From Perognathus longimembris pacificus (Eukaryota; Chordata; Mammalia; Rodentia; Heteromyidae): 64,000 nt of DNA. Both the position numbers and the translations under genes were made by a program. The stretch covers positions 43,517,149 to 43,581,148 of the forward strand of contig NC_063166.1 of the NCBI RefSeq assembly GCF_023159225.1. Direction: 5' to 3'. The notes under the pieces are model-generated. The model did not search any database. It had not been told where the DNA came from and saw only the letters and a program-made list of their open reading frames with translations. Below are positions 32,288 through 43,682 of the stretch, piece after piece (positions within the stretch are counted from its first letter, which is position 1; each line of letters begins with the position of its first letter).

Positions 32288-33087
32288 AGCATTTAACATG
32301 GTGAGTACATTTAGACTTTGTAAAAGATTAACAGAACAATCTAGCCACAATGACCAATTGTACAGCTTTGTAGGTACAGTAGAAAGATATTACTTTCATT
32401 CCCATAGGTTTGATTTGAAGCTTAAAAGCATTAGTGTTGGGGGAGGGGGTGTTCATTTTCCAGCTAGGTTTAATGACTTGTGTTTGAAAACTTGCACAGC
32501 TGAAACCTTGTTCCTTATCTCACCTTGACTTTTCCTTCATGTCTCCAAAATCTAATTAAAAGAGGTTCTACTTATGTGGGAGAGGGGTGGAAAAGAATTC
32601 AGAGGAGGGCAACTTTAGTGTTTATTTAAAACCAGCCTTGTTTTCTGAATAGTGCGAAGTAGGACAGAGATCTTTAAATTGAGACTTTAAAGGTTGCAAT
32701 GAAAAATCTGTATCAATCAGGGCTTGAAAACCACTGGATTACTTGAGAAAAACAAAGGCTTGATTGGAGGCACTAATCCTCCAGCAGGGTTTGTTTGAAG
32801 GAATGTGGCATAAAATATTCCAGAGACAGAAGACTGGTGTATTGCCTGTCAACGTGGCGAAAGTCCAGAGGAGAAATGCTCCTCTGCTCAGCTCATCCCC
32901 TCAGCCCAGGTTTGCTTAGTCCTGGTGTGGGCCGGGTGTCTGGTAGCTTGGAGAGTCTGGCCCTTGTGTTTCCAGATGGAAATGCTTTACGTAGTTTGTA
33001 TTGAATATTCTATTATCATATACACTGGAAATCTGTCTAAAGTTTCTTTAACTATAGCATGAACCTGACATGTGATGCTCTCACTTG
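32285..33087. other. Unique intronic sequence
   Basis: About 800 bp free of recognised repeats; no exon signature. Confidence 0.45.
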
Positions 33088-33357
33088 TGTGTGTGTGTAT
33101 GTGTGTGTGCACATGTGTATTATGTGTCCATGTGTGTATGTATGCATGTGTCCCTGTTGGTACTGGGACTTGCACTCAGAGCTTGGCAGTTTCACTTGGC
33201 TTTTTCTGCTTCAGGCTTGCATTCTGTTTGAGCCATGACTCTTCTTTTAGCATTTGGTCGGTTAATTGGAGTCTCAGACTTTTCTACCTCAAATTGTAAT
33301 CCTCAGATCTCTGCCTCCTGAGTAGCTAGGATTACAGGAGTGAGAATAGTGCCTGGC
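33088..33357 (-). mobile_element. Family-B SINE with irregular (TG)n
   Basis: TG-rich run 33088-33154 (with ATGTGTCC interruptions) adjoins a reverse family-B copy shortened in the middle. Confidence 0.8.
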
Positions 33358-33395
33358 TGTGACATGAGTCTTGAGTGGTTTTCCTATTTGTATGG

Positions 33396-33422
33396 GCGTG
33401 TGTGTGTGTGTGTGTGTGTGTG

Positions 33423-33455
<33 letters not shown>
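33396..33455 (+). repeat. (TG)n(TCTG)n microsatellite
   Basis: GT units change abruptly to eight TCTG units, again at the 3' end of a reverse family-B SINE. Confidence 0.95.
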
Positions 33456-33690
33456 GCTGGTAGTAAGGCTTGAACTTAGCGCATTGCACACTTGCTTAGC
33501 TTTTTTACTCAAGGCTGGTGCTCTCTGACTTGAGCCACACCTTAGTCCTGATTTTTTACTAGTTAATTGGAGGTAAGAGTCTCTAGCTGGCTTTAACTCT
33601 GGACCTGGATGCTGTTCCTGAAGTTTTTTACTCAAAACTAGCAGTCTACCACTTAAGCCACAGCTTCACTCCCAGCTTTTTTGCTTTATG
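33456..33690 (-). mobile_element. Two partial family-B SINEs
   Basis: 33456-33587 is a right-plus-middle piece; 33590-33690 restarts in the right half (GACCTGGATGCTGTTCC). Their direct joining suggests recombination between copies. Confidence 0.65.
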
Positions 33691-33699
33691 TGTAGTACG

Positions 33700-33953
33700 C
33701 TCTGTGTGTGTGTGTGTGCACGCGCGCGTGCGTGCCAGTATTTAGGACTTGAACTCAGTGCCTGGAGCCCTTGCTTGGCTTTTTTGCTCAGGATGCTCCA
33801 CCACTTGAGCCGCAGCTCTACTTCCAGCTTTTTGCTGGTTAGAGATAACTGACTCCTGGACTTTTCTGCCGAGCCTGTGTTTAGACTGTGACCCTCAGAA
33901 CTCAGCCTCCTGAGTAGCTGGGATTATAGGGGTGAACCACCAATGCCCACTTG
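33700..33953 (-). mobile_element. Family-B SINE with (TG)n(CG)n
   Basis: CTCTGTGTGTGTG and CACGCGCGCGTGCG at 33699-33733 adjoin a reverse copy ending CCACCAATGCCCAC. Confidence 0.83.
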
Positions 33954-34684
33954 ATGAAGTGACAGTATGGCATTTGTTCAAAGATGGCTTGTCCTCAGCA
34001 GAAGCTGAGTGGTGTTATAGGCGAGATGAATGGGGCAGGCACACTGCAGTGCTCACTGTGTGGGTTTTCCTCAGTAGTGGTCTCCTGAGAACCTCATACT
34101 TGGGACACCAAAGGTCTACTGTGTCGCTAAGCCTTAACCAATCTTGAATGTTGCAGAATGTAGAATCACATGGGTATTTTCTTATATGATGTGTTCTGTG
34201 CATTCATCATTGGGTATTTTTGATGTTGATACATGTAGCTGTTCTTCATTAACTTTAATGTTATGTAATATTCCATTTTATGCATTTACCATAACATGTT
34301 ATTTTGTGTTGTCACCTCCTGGGTTCAGATTCAGTTCTTTTCTATTTCTCATTCCTTTTTTTCTGTACTTTGGAAGTCATTCTATGTAGTCTTTTTAGTG
34401 GATTCAGTCATGCACACCTAAGTCAATTTTCAGGTTAAATGAATCAGTCTCTGTACCCTGCTCCTAAACTAAATGAAGACTTCAGAAGTCAAGCTCACAC
34501 AACACTCCTCACAATTTATAGTATTTTCTCTTTTAAATTCTGTCCAAGTTTCCACCTACAGGTTAGGCATTGCAATTGTTTTATGCAGCCAACAATTTTG
34601 CTGTCCGTACAACCCACACGCTTGCTTTTTGCTCATTGCTTCTTCTTGCATCTCAGACCTCCCATCTGTTTTTGTTTTTCATTT
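33954..34684. other. Intronic sequence, part old LINE-like
   Basis: 34140-34290 has L1-like phrases (ATATTCCATTTTATGCATTT) in decayed form. The rest is unassigned. Confidence 0.35.
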
Positions 34685-34698
34685 TCTTCCTCATTCTT

Positions 34699-34912
34699 TT
34701 GTTTTGTTTTGTTTTGTTTTGGCCAGTCGTGGGCCTTGGACTCAGGGCCTGAGCACTGTCCCTGGCTTCTTTTTGCTCAAGGCTAGCACTGTCACTTGAG
34801 CCACAGCGCCACTTCTGGCCATTTTTCCGTATATGTGGTGCTGGGGAATTGAACCCAGGGCTTCATGTATACGAGGCGAACACTCTTGCCACTAGGCCAT
34901 ATCCCCAGCCCC
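34699..34912 (-). mobile_element. Family-A SINE (first of a pair)
   Basis: Reverse copy with a (GTTTT)n tail, bounded by TCTTCCTCATTCTT at 34685-34698 and 34913-34926. Confidence 0.92.
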
Positions 34913-34926
34913 TCTTCCTCATTCTT

Positions 34927-35180
34927 TTTTTTTTTTTAATTTATTTTTATTTTTTATTTTATTTATTTATTTATTTATTTATTTTTTGCCAGTCCTGGGC
35001 CTTGGACTCAGGGCCTGAGCACTGTCCCTGGCTTCTTCCCGCTCAAGGCTAGCACTCTGCCGCTTGAGCCACAGCGCCGCTTCTGGCCGTTTTCTGTATA
35101 TGTGGTGCTGGGGAATCGAACCTAGGGCCTCGTGTATCCGAGGCAGGCACTCTTGCCACTAGGCCATATCCCCAGCCCCC
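34927..35180 (-). mobile_element. Family-A SINE (second of a pair)
   Basis: Near-consensus reverse copy with a long T/ATTT tail. It is bounded by the same 14-bp target TCTTCCTCATTCTT at 34913-34926 and 35181-35194. Confidence 0.93.
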
Positions 35181-35194
35181 TCTTCCTCATTCTT

Positions 35195-35604
35195 GAAAGA
35201 TAATCACACAGGTTCCAGAACTCCAGACTGATAGCTATTTTTGTGTCGGTGCACTGCAGGTGTCATTCTTCTGTCTCACTGGTTTCCGTGGTAGCAAAAT
35301 TAGCGGTCACATTGTACATTGCCATTTCTTTCTGTTTAATTTTGTTTTGAAATTTTCCTTCATCTCTGTATATAGCACCCTCATTATATCTAGCTGAGGA
35401 TCTCTTATCTTTGGGTTTGGTTGGAATCATTGATCCTCTAGCCAGAAAAGTCTTAGCCATGTTGCATATACTGCTACTCCTGTTTTATTTCAACTCCTTT
35501 TGAGACTTCATGTGTTAAATAATCAGGCTCTACCTGCCATGTCTGTGAAATGATAAGTTCCAGGTCTGGCTCTCTGGGATACACTATTACTGTTGTTATG
35601 TACT
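35195..35604. other. Unassigned intronic sequence
   Basis: No recognised repeat or exon in about 400 bp. Confidence 0.4.
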
Positions 35605-35765
35605 TTTTTCACCAGTATTGGGGCTTGAACTCAGGGCCTGGGTGCTCTCTCCTAGCTTTTCCCACTCAAGGCTGATACTCTAACCATTTGAGCCTCAGCT
35701 CCACTTCCTGCTTTTTTTCCTGCCTGGGATAGCATCACACTGTGGTCCTTAGAGCTCAGTAAATC
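35605..35765 (-). mobile_element. Family-B SINE, internally deleted
   Basis: Right half intact (GGGGCTTGAACTCAGGGCCT), with the B1 half cut short after GGTCCTTAGAGCTCAG. Confidence 0.75.
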
Positions 35766-36136
35766 TTCTATTTTAATAACCTTTTCTTTGAAATAGTTAC
35801 TGAATTCATCCATTGAATTTCTAATTATGTTTCTTGGAATTCCTTAACTTTTTCAGATCTACTATGTTTTTTTATAACTTCCACAGACACAGACCCAACC
35901 CAAACGAGGGACTGAACTTGGCTGGAAATGGAAAGAGATCCCCTCCCACTTTACTCATGGCCATGACCAGGTATCTGAGTTCCCATGCTGGCCCCTCTGG
36001 ATGGGGTGTTTGCTCTCATCTACTCTAACCTTGAAGGAATGGCCTTTTACAGACCATCTCAGCTTTACACAAGAGCTTGCCTATTAGGCTTTTCATCCTT
36101 GGGAACTTTGTTTTCTACCATCTTAAGATAGAAGCT
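35766..36136. other. Unassigned intronic sequence
   Basis: No recognised feature in about 370 bp. Confidence 0.4.
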
Positions 36137-36338
36137 TGGCAAAGCAAATAAGCTCACTCCTGTAATCCTAGCTACTCAGAAGGCTGAGAATCAAGGTTCA
36201 AAGGCAGCCCATGAGACTTTTATATCCTATTAACCACCAAAAGCCAGAAGTGGAGCTGTTACTCAAGTAGTAGAACACCTGCCATGAGTGAAAAAGTCAA
36301 GAAGAGCTAGAGAGCCCTAAGTTTAAATCCCATCACTC
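36137..36338 (+). mobile_element. Family-B SINE
   Basis: Forward copy ending at ATCCCATCA, directly followed by a microsatellite. Confidence 0.8.
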
Positions 36339-36360
36339 TCTCTCTCTCTCACACACACAC

Positions 36361-36424
<64 letters not shown>
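36339..36424 (+). repeat. (CT)n(CA)n(GA)n compound microsatellite
   Basis: CT units, then CACACACACA, then about 30 AG units, seeded at a family-B 3' end. Confidence 0.95.
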
Positions 36425-36428
<4 letters not shown>

Positions 36429-36900
36429 TATTTAGGAAAAGGACAACAAGGATCCGCAAGATTCGACAGCCTCTCCTGTGGCACCTGGCACTTGGCTTTA
36501 GCATGCAGCTCCTCCCTAGGGTTCCTCTTTTATTTCATTTTTTTCTGCCTCTTGACAATTCTCATACTACCTTAGCCTTAGCAACATCTTTTAAGATGTT
36601 TTTAAATTTTTATCCATTCTTTCTTTAATTTGGGAGGAGTCTGTCATAATCCTGGAAACAAATAGAATTCCTTTCATTTCTTAATTCAAAAAAATGTACC
36701 AGCTGGGCATGGTGGCTTGAAAGAATTCAGTACGAATGCCTCCGAATTGTTTGGCCCAGTGCCTGACACATAGTTCTTGCTTTGGGAGAGACGATATTAT
36801 GGAATAAGTAATGCATGGTCCCTCAAGGGTGTTGGTGTGAAGGTTTAAGATCTCAGCATCTCTGTGTAAGGAGTTCTAAGTCCTCCTACATCTTTTTTTT
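36425..36900. other. Unassigned intronic sequence
   Basis: No clear feature. A scrap of 7SL-like sequence (GCTGGGCATGGTGGCTTGA) occurs at about 36702. Confidence 0.4.
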
Positions 36901-36913
36901 TGTGTGTGTGTGT

Positions 36914-37198
36914 GTGCCAGTTTCTTCACTCAAGGCTAGTCCTCTACTACTTGAGCCATACCTCCTCTTCCAGCTTTTTATTATTATTATTTTGGGGGGG
37001 GGGTCAGTCATGGGTCTTGACCCCACCTCCCTGAGCTCTTTTGGTCAAGGGCAGCTCCACTTCCAGTTTTCTGGTAGTTAGTTGAAGACAAGAGTTGCAT
37101 GGACTTTTCTGCCCCAGCTGGCTTTGAACTCCTATCCTCAGATCTCTGTCTCTTGAGTAGATAGAATTACAGGTATGAGCCACTAGCACCTGGCCTTT
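36914..37198 (-). mobile_element. Nested family-B SINEs
   Basis: A family-B right half (36914-36978) is interrupted by a second reverse copy (about 36999-37195) beginning at a G run. TTTTGCAGCTTTTGATGG then resumes the first. Confidence 0.65.
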
Positions 37199-37240
37199 TG
37201 CAGCTTTTGATGGTTCACTGGATATAAGAACCTCTTCCAG

Positions 37241-37458
37241 CTTTTTTTTTTTTTTTTTTTTTTTGGCCAGTCCTGGGCCTTGGACTCAGGGCCTGAGCAC
37301 TGTCCCTGGCTTCTTCCCGCTCAAGGCTAGCACTCTGCCACTTGAGCCACAGCGCCGCTTCTGGCCGTTTTCTGTATATGTGGTGCTGGGGAATCGAACC
37401 TAGGGCCTCGTGTATCCGAGGCAGGCACTCTTGCCACTAGGCTATATCCCCAGCCCCC
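37241..37458 (-). mobile_element. Family-A SINE, young
   Basis: Near-consensus reverse copy inserted at a CAGCTTTTTT target inside family-B sequence. Confidence 0.9.
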
Positions 37459-37474
37459 AGCTTTTTTTTTTTTT

Positions 37475-37690
37475 TGGTCAGTCGTGCGTCTTGACCCCAC
37501 TTCCCTGAGCTCTTTTGGTCAAGGCTAGTGCTTTACCACTTTGAGTCACAGCTCCATTTTCAGTTTTCTGGTGGTTAATTGGAGACAAGAGTCACATGGA
37601 CTTTTCTGCCCAGGCTGCCTTTGAACTGCGGTCCTCAGATCTCAGCCTCCTGAGAAGCTGGGATTTCAGGTGTGAGCCACTGGCTCACTG
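37475..37690 (-). mobile_element. Family-B SINE
   Basis: Reverse copy with the same variants as 36999-37195 (GGTCAGTCGTGCGTCTTGAC). Confidence 0.8.
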
Positions 37691-38608
37691 GCTTCCACAT
37701 CCTTGAGTTAATTTCAAAGAAGCAGAGTTAGCATTTTCTGCCCTCTTCGTTGCTGTGGGCCATTTCTGAGGTCCACAGGGAGTCTACACACCCTGAGTGG
37801 GTGGGCTGGTTTTAGTGTCTGACCAGAGTGGGAGAAGGGAGCTTTTGGGGAGGCTTCACCCACCTCCACTCTGTTTTGCCCTTGCTCTCATTTTGTTTTT
37901 GTCATCCTCCCTCGTATTCCTCTCCTGCTGCTGTCTCCAGCTTTTTCCTGCAGACTTACACCATTTAACCTGGGGAAGGAATCCCCACACAGGGCCCTGC
38001 CAAACCAGCTCCCAGCTCCCTGGAGGGCTGATGGTGTGCTAAATAGAATCCTCTTTTGTGTAATACCAAATTGGTTCATTGTGCAGCCTCAAGACTGTGC
38101 TGTGGCATTCCTCCAGTTTTCTCATTGGCTTGAGGGGTTTAGTGTGGGGGGAGGGGATTGAGCCCACGTGGGCAACTTCTTTATGGAGTCCCTGCCCAGC
38201 TACCAATTACAGCACTTGTCTGTGGCCGCCCAGGAACCTTTGCTAAGCTGTTCAACCTGAATCCTGGGGAGGAAAGGGGCTCAGCTGAGGTGAGGTCACC
38301 CAAATCTTCCTTCTTTAGAGCATCAACTTGCATCCTGCCTGTGGGACTTGGGTTGTCACCTGGTAGCCCATCTTGTCATCCGTTCCTACTTTGTGAGCAC
38401 TGGGCACTGCCCCCTTCTATGTGTTTCTCTGCCCACCTCCCACTCCTCCAAGGAGCTGTTTGTCTGGGTGAACTTGTTTGGTGAGGCTCCCAGACTTCCA
38501 GGTGACACAGAGGGCTGCCTTTTCTAGCTGTTGCTTTTGCATAAGTGGCTAACATTCCCATGTATTATTTTCTAGCTTGGTTTCTGGAGGAACTCTGTCG
38601 TTGTGTGC
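37691..38608. other. Unique intronic sequence, GC-richer
   Basis: About 900 bp without repeats, somewhat richer in G and C than its surroundings. Open frames on both strands are short and lack domains. Confidence 0.45.
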
Positions 38609-38842
38609 TTGTGCGTGCCACTACTGGTGCTTGAACTTAGGGCCTAGGTGCTGTTCCTTGAGTTTTTTCTGCTCCGTGCTGCCATTCTACTATTTGGGCT
38701 ACACCTCCGCTTCTAGCTTTTTGCTGGCTGACTGGAGATAAGAGTCTCATTGACTTTCATTCCTGGGCTGGCTTCGAACTGTGACCTTTATATCTCAGCC
38801 TCCTGAGTAGCTAGTAGTATGAGCTTGAGCCACGTGCTCATC
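38609..38842 (-). mobile_element. Family-B SINE
   Basis: Reverse copy ending GAGCCACGTGCTCATC. Confidence 0.8.
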
Positions 38843-39209
38843 TGGAGGAACTTTTTATCTTGAAAGGTGGTAGAATAGGAGGGAAAGGAATATGATTCAC
38901 CCTGGCAAAGGCCACAAGTGTTGAGGGAGGCCCTGCAAGAGGACTGAACACTGCAGTATTTACTGCACAGCTCTTGCTGCTACTGACTTCAGGGACCCGG
39001 TCAGACCATTCTGCTTTCTATGGTGACGAGAGCTGGGATGTTGCCCAGATTGGCAGGACTTTATCTTGTCAATGTTAACCTTCTATATTGTTTGTTCTAA
39101 TAGAGGAAAATGGTGCTGTCTCTCAGACAAGTATAGGCTTTTAGTGTTGAAAACAATCAGAATTAGTTACCAATATGTAAAAGAACTTCATCTATAAGGA
39201 TGTCTAAGC
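38843..39209. other. Unassigned intronic sequence
   Basis: No recognised feature. Confidence 0.4.
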
Positions 39210-39352
39210 CAGGTACTGGTGCCCTGTGACTGTAATCCTGCCTACTGAGGAGACTAAGACCTGAGGATTGAGATTCCAAGAGAGCCCAGCCAGAAAAACA
39301 TGTAAGACTCATCTCCTGTTAACCAGCAAAAAAAAAAAAAAAAAAAAAAAAG
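39210..39352 (+). mobile_element. Family-B SINE lacking its ID half
   Basis: The copy stops after TAACCAGCAAAA and goes into a 22-base A tail, so only the B1 half was copied, probably by internal A-rich priming. Confidence 0.75.
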
Positions 39353-39364
39353 CTAGATCATAAA

Positions 39365-39620
39365 AAGTTTATCCCAGAGCCTGGCACACAAATAAATCAG
39401 TTCTAGTCTACCCATGTTTGTCACTTTAGTGATGTTATTCCATTGGCTTCTGGCTTCTGTCAGCCCTGTTAAGAAGTCGGCTCTCAATCTTATTGTTGTT
39501 TCATTGAATTTTTTGAGATTTCTGCTTTGGTTTCCAACAGTTAAACTTTATGTATCTGTTGTTTCCCTTTGTGTTTAGCCTGATTGCAGTTCATTGCATT
39601 AAGTGGCTATGTGGCTTAAA
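39365..39620 (-). mobile_element. Ancient L1 fragment
   Basis: TTCCATTGGCTTCTGGCTTC, AATCTTATTGTTGTTTCATT and TTGCATTAAGTGG follow a mammal-wide L1 in reverse. Confidence 0.5.
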
Positions 39621-39710
39621 GTATATAATCTGCTTTGAAAAGTCCTCAGAATCACCTTTATAAAAAAAATGCAGCTAGTCCTTCTTCCTCCTCCTCTTCT
39701 TCTTCTTCTT

Positions 39711-39916
39711 CTTTTTTTTTTTTTTTGCCAGTCCTGGGCCTTGGACTCAGGGCCTAAGCACTGTCCCTGGCTTCTTTTTGCTCAAGGCTAGCACTCTGCC
39801 ACTTGAGCCACAGCGCCACTTCTGGCCATTTTCTATATATGTGGTGTTTGGGAATCGAACCCAGGGCTTCATGTATGTGAGGCAAGCACTCTTGCCACTA
39901 GGCCACATTCCCAGCT
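39711..39916 (-). mobile_element. Family-A SINE within a (TTC/TCC)n tract
   Basis: Reverse copy with CTTCTTCTTC on its left and TCC repeats on its right, so it probably landed in, or seeded, a pyrimidine repeat. Confidence 0.88.
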
Positions 39917-39993
39917 CCTCCTCCTCCTCCTCCTCCTCCTCCTCCTCCTCCTCCTCCTCTCTCTTCTCCTCTTCCTCCTCCTCCTCCTCCTCC
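39917..39993 (+). repeat. (TCC)n tract
   Basis: Pyrimidine-only triplet repeat, the mirror in composition of the AGG tract at 6614-6778. Confidence 0.93.
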
Positions 39994-40041
39994 ATGCTAG
40001 GCAAGCACTGTACCACGAAGACACATTCCCAGCTTTTTTCT

Positions 40042-40290
40042 TTTTTTTTTTTTCAGTTGTGGGATTTGAACTCAGGGCCTGGGCACTGTCCTTGAGTTCT
40101 TTTGCTGAAGGCTAGCCTTTACCACTTTGAACCATAGAGCCACTTCCAGTTTTCTGGTGGTTAATTGGAGATAAGAGTCTCACAAGGACTTTTCTGCCTC
40201 AGCAGCTTTGAACCTTGATCCTCAGATCTCAGCCTCCTGAGTAACTAGGATGCCCGGCATGAGACTGGCATGAGCCACCAATGCCTGGCT
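40042..40290 (-). mobile_element. Family-B SINE
   Basis: Reverse copy with a short local duplication near its B1 end (GCATGAGACTGGCATGAG). Confidence 0.83.
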
Positions 40291-40399
40291 TAGCTACTCT
40301 GTTCTTTCTCTTCCTTCTCTAGAACTACAGACACACCTATGTTAGACAATAGTTTATTATGTTATTTCTGAGTAGTATTTTATTGTATCAGTATTTCCT

Positions 40400-40600
40400 A
40401 GTTTTTTTGTTTTTGCTAGTCCTGGGGCTGAACTCAGGGCCTGGGCACTGTCCTTGAGCCTCTTTTGCTCAATGCTACACTCTACCACTTAAGCCACAGC
40501 ACCACTTCTGGCTTTTTCTGTTTATGTGGTACTGAGAAATCAAACCCAGGGCTTTGTGCATGCTAGGCACTACCACTACCATTAATCCACAATCCTAACC
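40400..40600 (-). mobile_element. Older family-A SINE
   Basis: Same architecture as family A but with diagnostic differences (TTTATGTGGTACTGAG, ATGCTAGGCACTACC), closer to an ID ancestor. Confidence 0.75.
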
Positions 40601-40694
40601 CTTAGTTTATTTTTATTCCATTCTTTTGATGAAAAATTAATTTGAATTTTGGGCTACTATGAACAGGTCAAATACAAGTACAAAAAACAAAACA

Positions 40695-40830
40695 AAAAAG
40701 AGAGAGAGAGAGAGAGAAGTGGAGGTGTGATACCAGTGGTAGAGCACCAACTTTGAGCCAGTGACTCAAAGGAGAGCTCAAGGTACTGAGTTAAAGCCCC
40801 AGTAGCAGCAGCAAAAACAAACAACAACAA
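40695..40830 (+). mobile_element. Partial family-B SINE
   Basis: An AG run followed by only the ID half (GAAGTGGAGGTGTGATACC to CCCCAGTAGCAGCAGC). Confidence 0.6.
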
Positions 40831-41605
40831 AATCCAGTGTAGCTCTTTTGGCAGCTGGAACACTTGTGCATCCTGAGCCCACAGGTTCTCCTTGTGGAGA
40901 GAAGTGGCCGCCCTCTACTTGTGAACAAGTTTTAGAAGATGTGTGTTTGCTAAAACTAAGACCAAGTAAACAGCTTACGGCAGATAGCTGTTTTTCTCTC
41001 ATTTGATAGTCAAAGCACTTGTTGCCCAGGGTAGACTGGATGGCTTCATTGCAGTAGAGGCACAAGCTGCCTCTGTCTTGCTTTCTCTTTGTTTTCTATT
41101 GTACGTCCTTTCTTCTGGGCCCTTCTCTGGTCAGTTTGTCCAGCCTACAGGAGGAAGGGGAAGTAGAGCATCCCTCTTTGAGTCTCTACCTGGGAGCAGC
41201 ATGGATCATTTTCTTTCTTATCCTATTGGTCGGAACATACTGGCATGGCCACATTTGGCTATAGATGAATCTGGAATATGGGTTCACCTAAGTGCCCATG
41301 GGAGTATCTGAAAACTTCTTACTAAAGTGAGAAGGTGAGAGTAGAGAATGTGGACAAGTATATCCTGTGCACTTTCCTATCTTCTGCTGTCTTCGGCTCT
41401 TACTCCAAGTCTCTCTTGACTGAGGCCTTTCATTGCCTCATGTGTTTCACTATTTCTGTTGCCTACTTGGTCTTGATAGACATGTGTTCTTATGTATATA
41501 CCAGCAGTCACTCTTGAGGCACTTCTGTGATTTATGTATGTAGTTGGTTCTGTTTAGAATTACCTTCCTTTAGCCTATCCTAATATAGACACATCTTATT
41601 TTACT
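40831..41605. other. Unique intronic sequence
   Basis: About 770 bp without recognised repeats. No exon of CMTM8 is seen. Confidence 0.45.
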
Positions 41606-41840
41606 TTTTTTTTTTCAGTCGTGGGGCTTGAACTCTGGGCCTGGGTGCTGTCCCTGAGTTCTTTTGCTCAAGACTAGTGCTCTACCACTTTGAGCCACAG
41701 CTCTGCTTCCCAATTTCTGGTGGTAAATTGGAGATGAGTCTCACGGGCTTTCTTGCCATGGCTGACTTTGAACCACAATGCTCAGATCTCAGCCTCCCAA
41801 GTAGCTACTAGGATTAGGACATGAACCACCAGTACCTGGC
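41606..41840 (-). mobile_element. Family-B SINE
   Basis: Complete reverse copy. Confidence 0.85.
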
Positions 41841-41999
41841 CTTATTTTATACTAGTTTTTCTTCCCTTTATATACTCTGTTTGGCACAACATTTTTACAT
41901 AATAGGACAGTGATCAGTACCATTTGCTGGGTGTTCCTTCAGAGAAAGACATTCCCTACAACTTTGGCCAACATTATTATTGCTGTGGGGATGTAGGGT

Positions 42000-42040
42000 G
42001 GGTGCGCATGCATGCATGTGCATGCACATGTGCACTAGTG
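42000..42040 (+). repeat. Alternating (GCAT)n tract
   Basis: GCGCATGCATGCATGTGCAT and neighbours alternate purine and pyrimidine and adjoin the next SINE's 3' end. Confidence 0.8.
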
Positions 42041-42262
42041 TTGGGGCTTGAATTCAGGGCCTGAGCACTGTCCATGAGCTTTTTTGCTCAGGGCTAGCAC
42101 TCTACCACTTAAACCACAGTTTTAACTTTCTACATTTGTGATACTTAATTGGCGGTAAGAGTCTCACAGACTTTCTTGCCTGGGCAGGCTTTGAACCATG
42201 ATCCCCAGATCTCAGCCTCCTAAGTAGCTAGGATGATAGACATGAGCCACCAGTGCCTGGCA
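42025..42262 (-). mobile_element. Family-B SINE
   Basis: Complete reverse copy ending GAGCCACCAGTGCCTGGC. Confidence 0.85.
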
Positions 42263-43003
42263 GACCAGCATTATTTTTAATACTGAACAGTGAAATCATG
42301 TACTAATTTTGGCCTTCACAGTTGTAGATGATGAAAATTTGACCAAACTGGTTTAAACAGCAAAAAGGAAATTGATGTAGCTGACAAATTGAATAAGTCT
42401 AGGTTCAGAAAAGGCATGGTTCTAGATTCTGTAAAGTATAAATCTAGGTTTGGAACAGGCATGGGTGTAGGTTTAGTACTAGCATGGATCTAGGCTCCCT
42501 ACCGTGATGGATTTAGGTTCTGTACTAGCATAGATCTAGGTTCAGTATGGCTGGATCTGGAAGCTAAGTGCTTGAGGACTGTCTCACCATCTCTTGGCTG
42601 TGCTTTCTTCCATGTGGGCTTCAGTCTCTTGAAGCTTCCTGTGTGTGATGATGGTTTGCATTATCCTTACAGTTATTGATTCCAGAGAAAAGGAACTGGG
42701 GTTTGTTTATGCCAGGTACAAACCAAACATGGGAGGAGGTCTGTGAGGGACCAGCTTGGTCACGTGGCTAATCTTAGTCCCTGTTGACCCAGGTCAGAGT
42801 GCTCTGGTCACACCTAGCTCCTCTGCTGCCAGGAGGTGGAGTAAACTCCACTCAGCTTACATGGAAGGAAAGATAGATCTTTCCTTGGGAACAGGCAGAC
42901 TTGTCTGACTGCATTTTAAATTTTTCAGACGAGACAAGTAAGGATGAAAAGAACTGTGATGGGCTTCAGTGACAACCAGGAAGTAACAGACCTTCCTTTT
43001 TCT
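42263..43003. other. Intronic sequence with a degenerate minisatellite
   Basis: Apart from the tandem repeat at 42390-42555, nothing is recognised. Confidence 0.45.
42390..42555 (+). repeat. Degenerate minisatellite, about 35-bp unit
   Basis: The motif (A)TCTAGGTTCAGTACTAGCAT and variants recurs about five times (starting near 42399, 42434, 42468, 42506, 42533). Confidence 0.8.
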
Positions 43004-43230
43004 TTTTTTGTCAGTCATGGGGCTAGAATTTAGGGCCAGAACACTTCTCTCTGAGTTCTCTTGCTCAAGGCTAGCACTCTACCACTTTGAGCCACAGCGC
43101 TACTTCTAGTTTTCAGTGGTTAATTGGAGATGAGTCTCATAGACTTTCCTACCTGGGCTGGCTTTGAATCGTGATCCTCATATCTCAGCCTCCTGAGTAG
43201 CTAGAATTACAGGCATGAGCCATAAGCACA
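43004..43230 (-). mobile_element. Family-B SINE
   Basis: Complete reverse copy ending GAGCCATAAGCAC. Confidence 0.83.
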
Positions 43231-43559
43231 GAGCCATTAGCACTGGCTGTCGCCTCTCTTCTCTGCTTTTGAATCCTGCCACCCCTTGCAGATCACTGCA
43301 GTTGGCTGGTCACTGCTCCATCCAACTGCTTCCATCATTTTCCCCAAACCAAGGTAAACTTTCAGTCCTTGCCTTGCTAAGCTCAGGAAGCGCATGGACA
43401 TGGACATAGCCAGCCACTTCCTCCTCCTTCATGGCTTTGAGGCTGAAGTCACTCTCCCACACTTGTTCTGTCTCTTCTCTCTCTGTATATGCATCTCATT
43501 TGCTTTCCTAGTATCTTCCTGGGTGCTGATCCTGAGCTTGTTTTATGCAATGATAGGGC
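43231..43559. other. Unassigned intronic sequence
   Basis: No recognised feature in about 330 bp. Confidence 0.4.
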
Positions 43560-43682
43560 CCTTTTTGGGTAATTTATCAGAGACAAAAGTCTCACAGTCT
43601 TTCTTGCCTGAGCTGACTTCAAACTGTGATTCTCAGATCTCAGCCTCCTGAGTAGCTAGGATTACAGGCAAGAACCCCCAGG
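43560..43682 (-). mobile_element. Family-B SINE fragment
   Basis: B1 half only, from GGTAATTTATCAGAGAC to AGAACCCCCAGG. Confidence 0.72.

Noticed and set aside
37797..38561. Possible exon in a GC-richer unique block
   Set aside because: Short overlapping frames on both strands without conserved protein similarity that I can recognise, and no clear splice pair.
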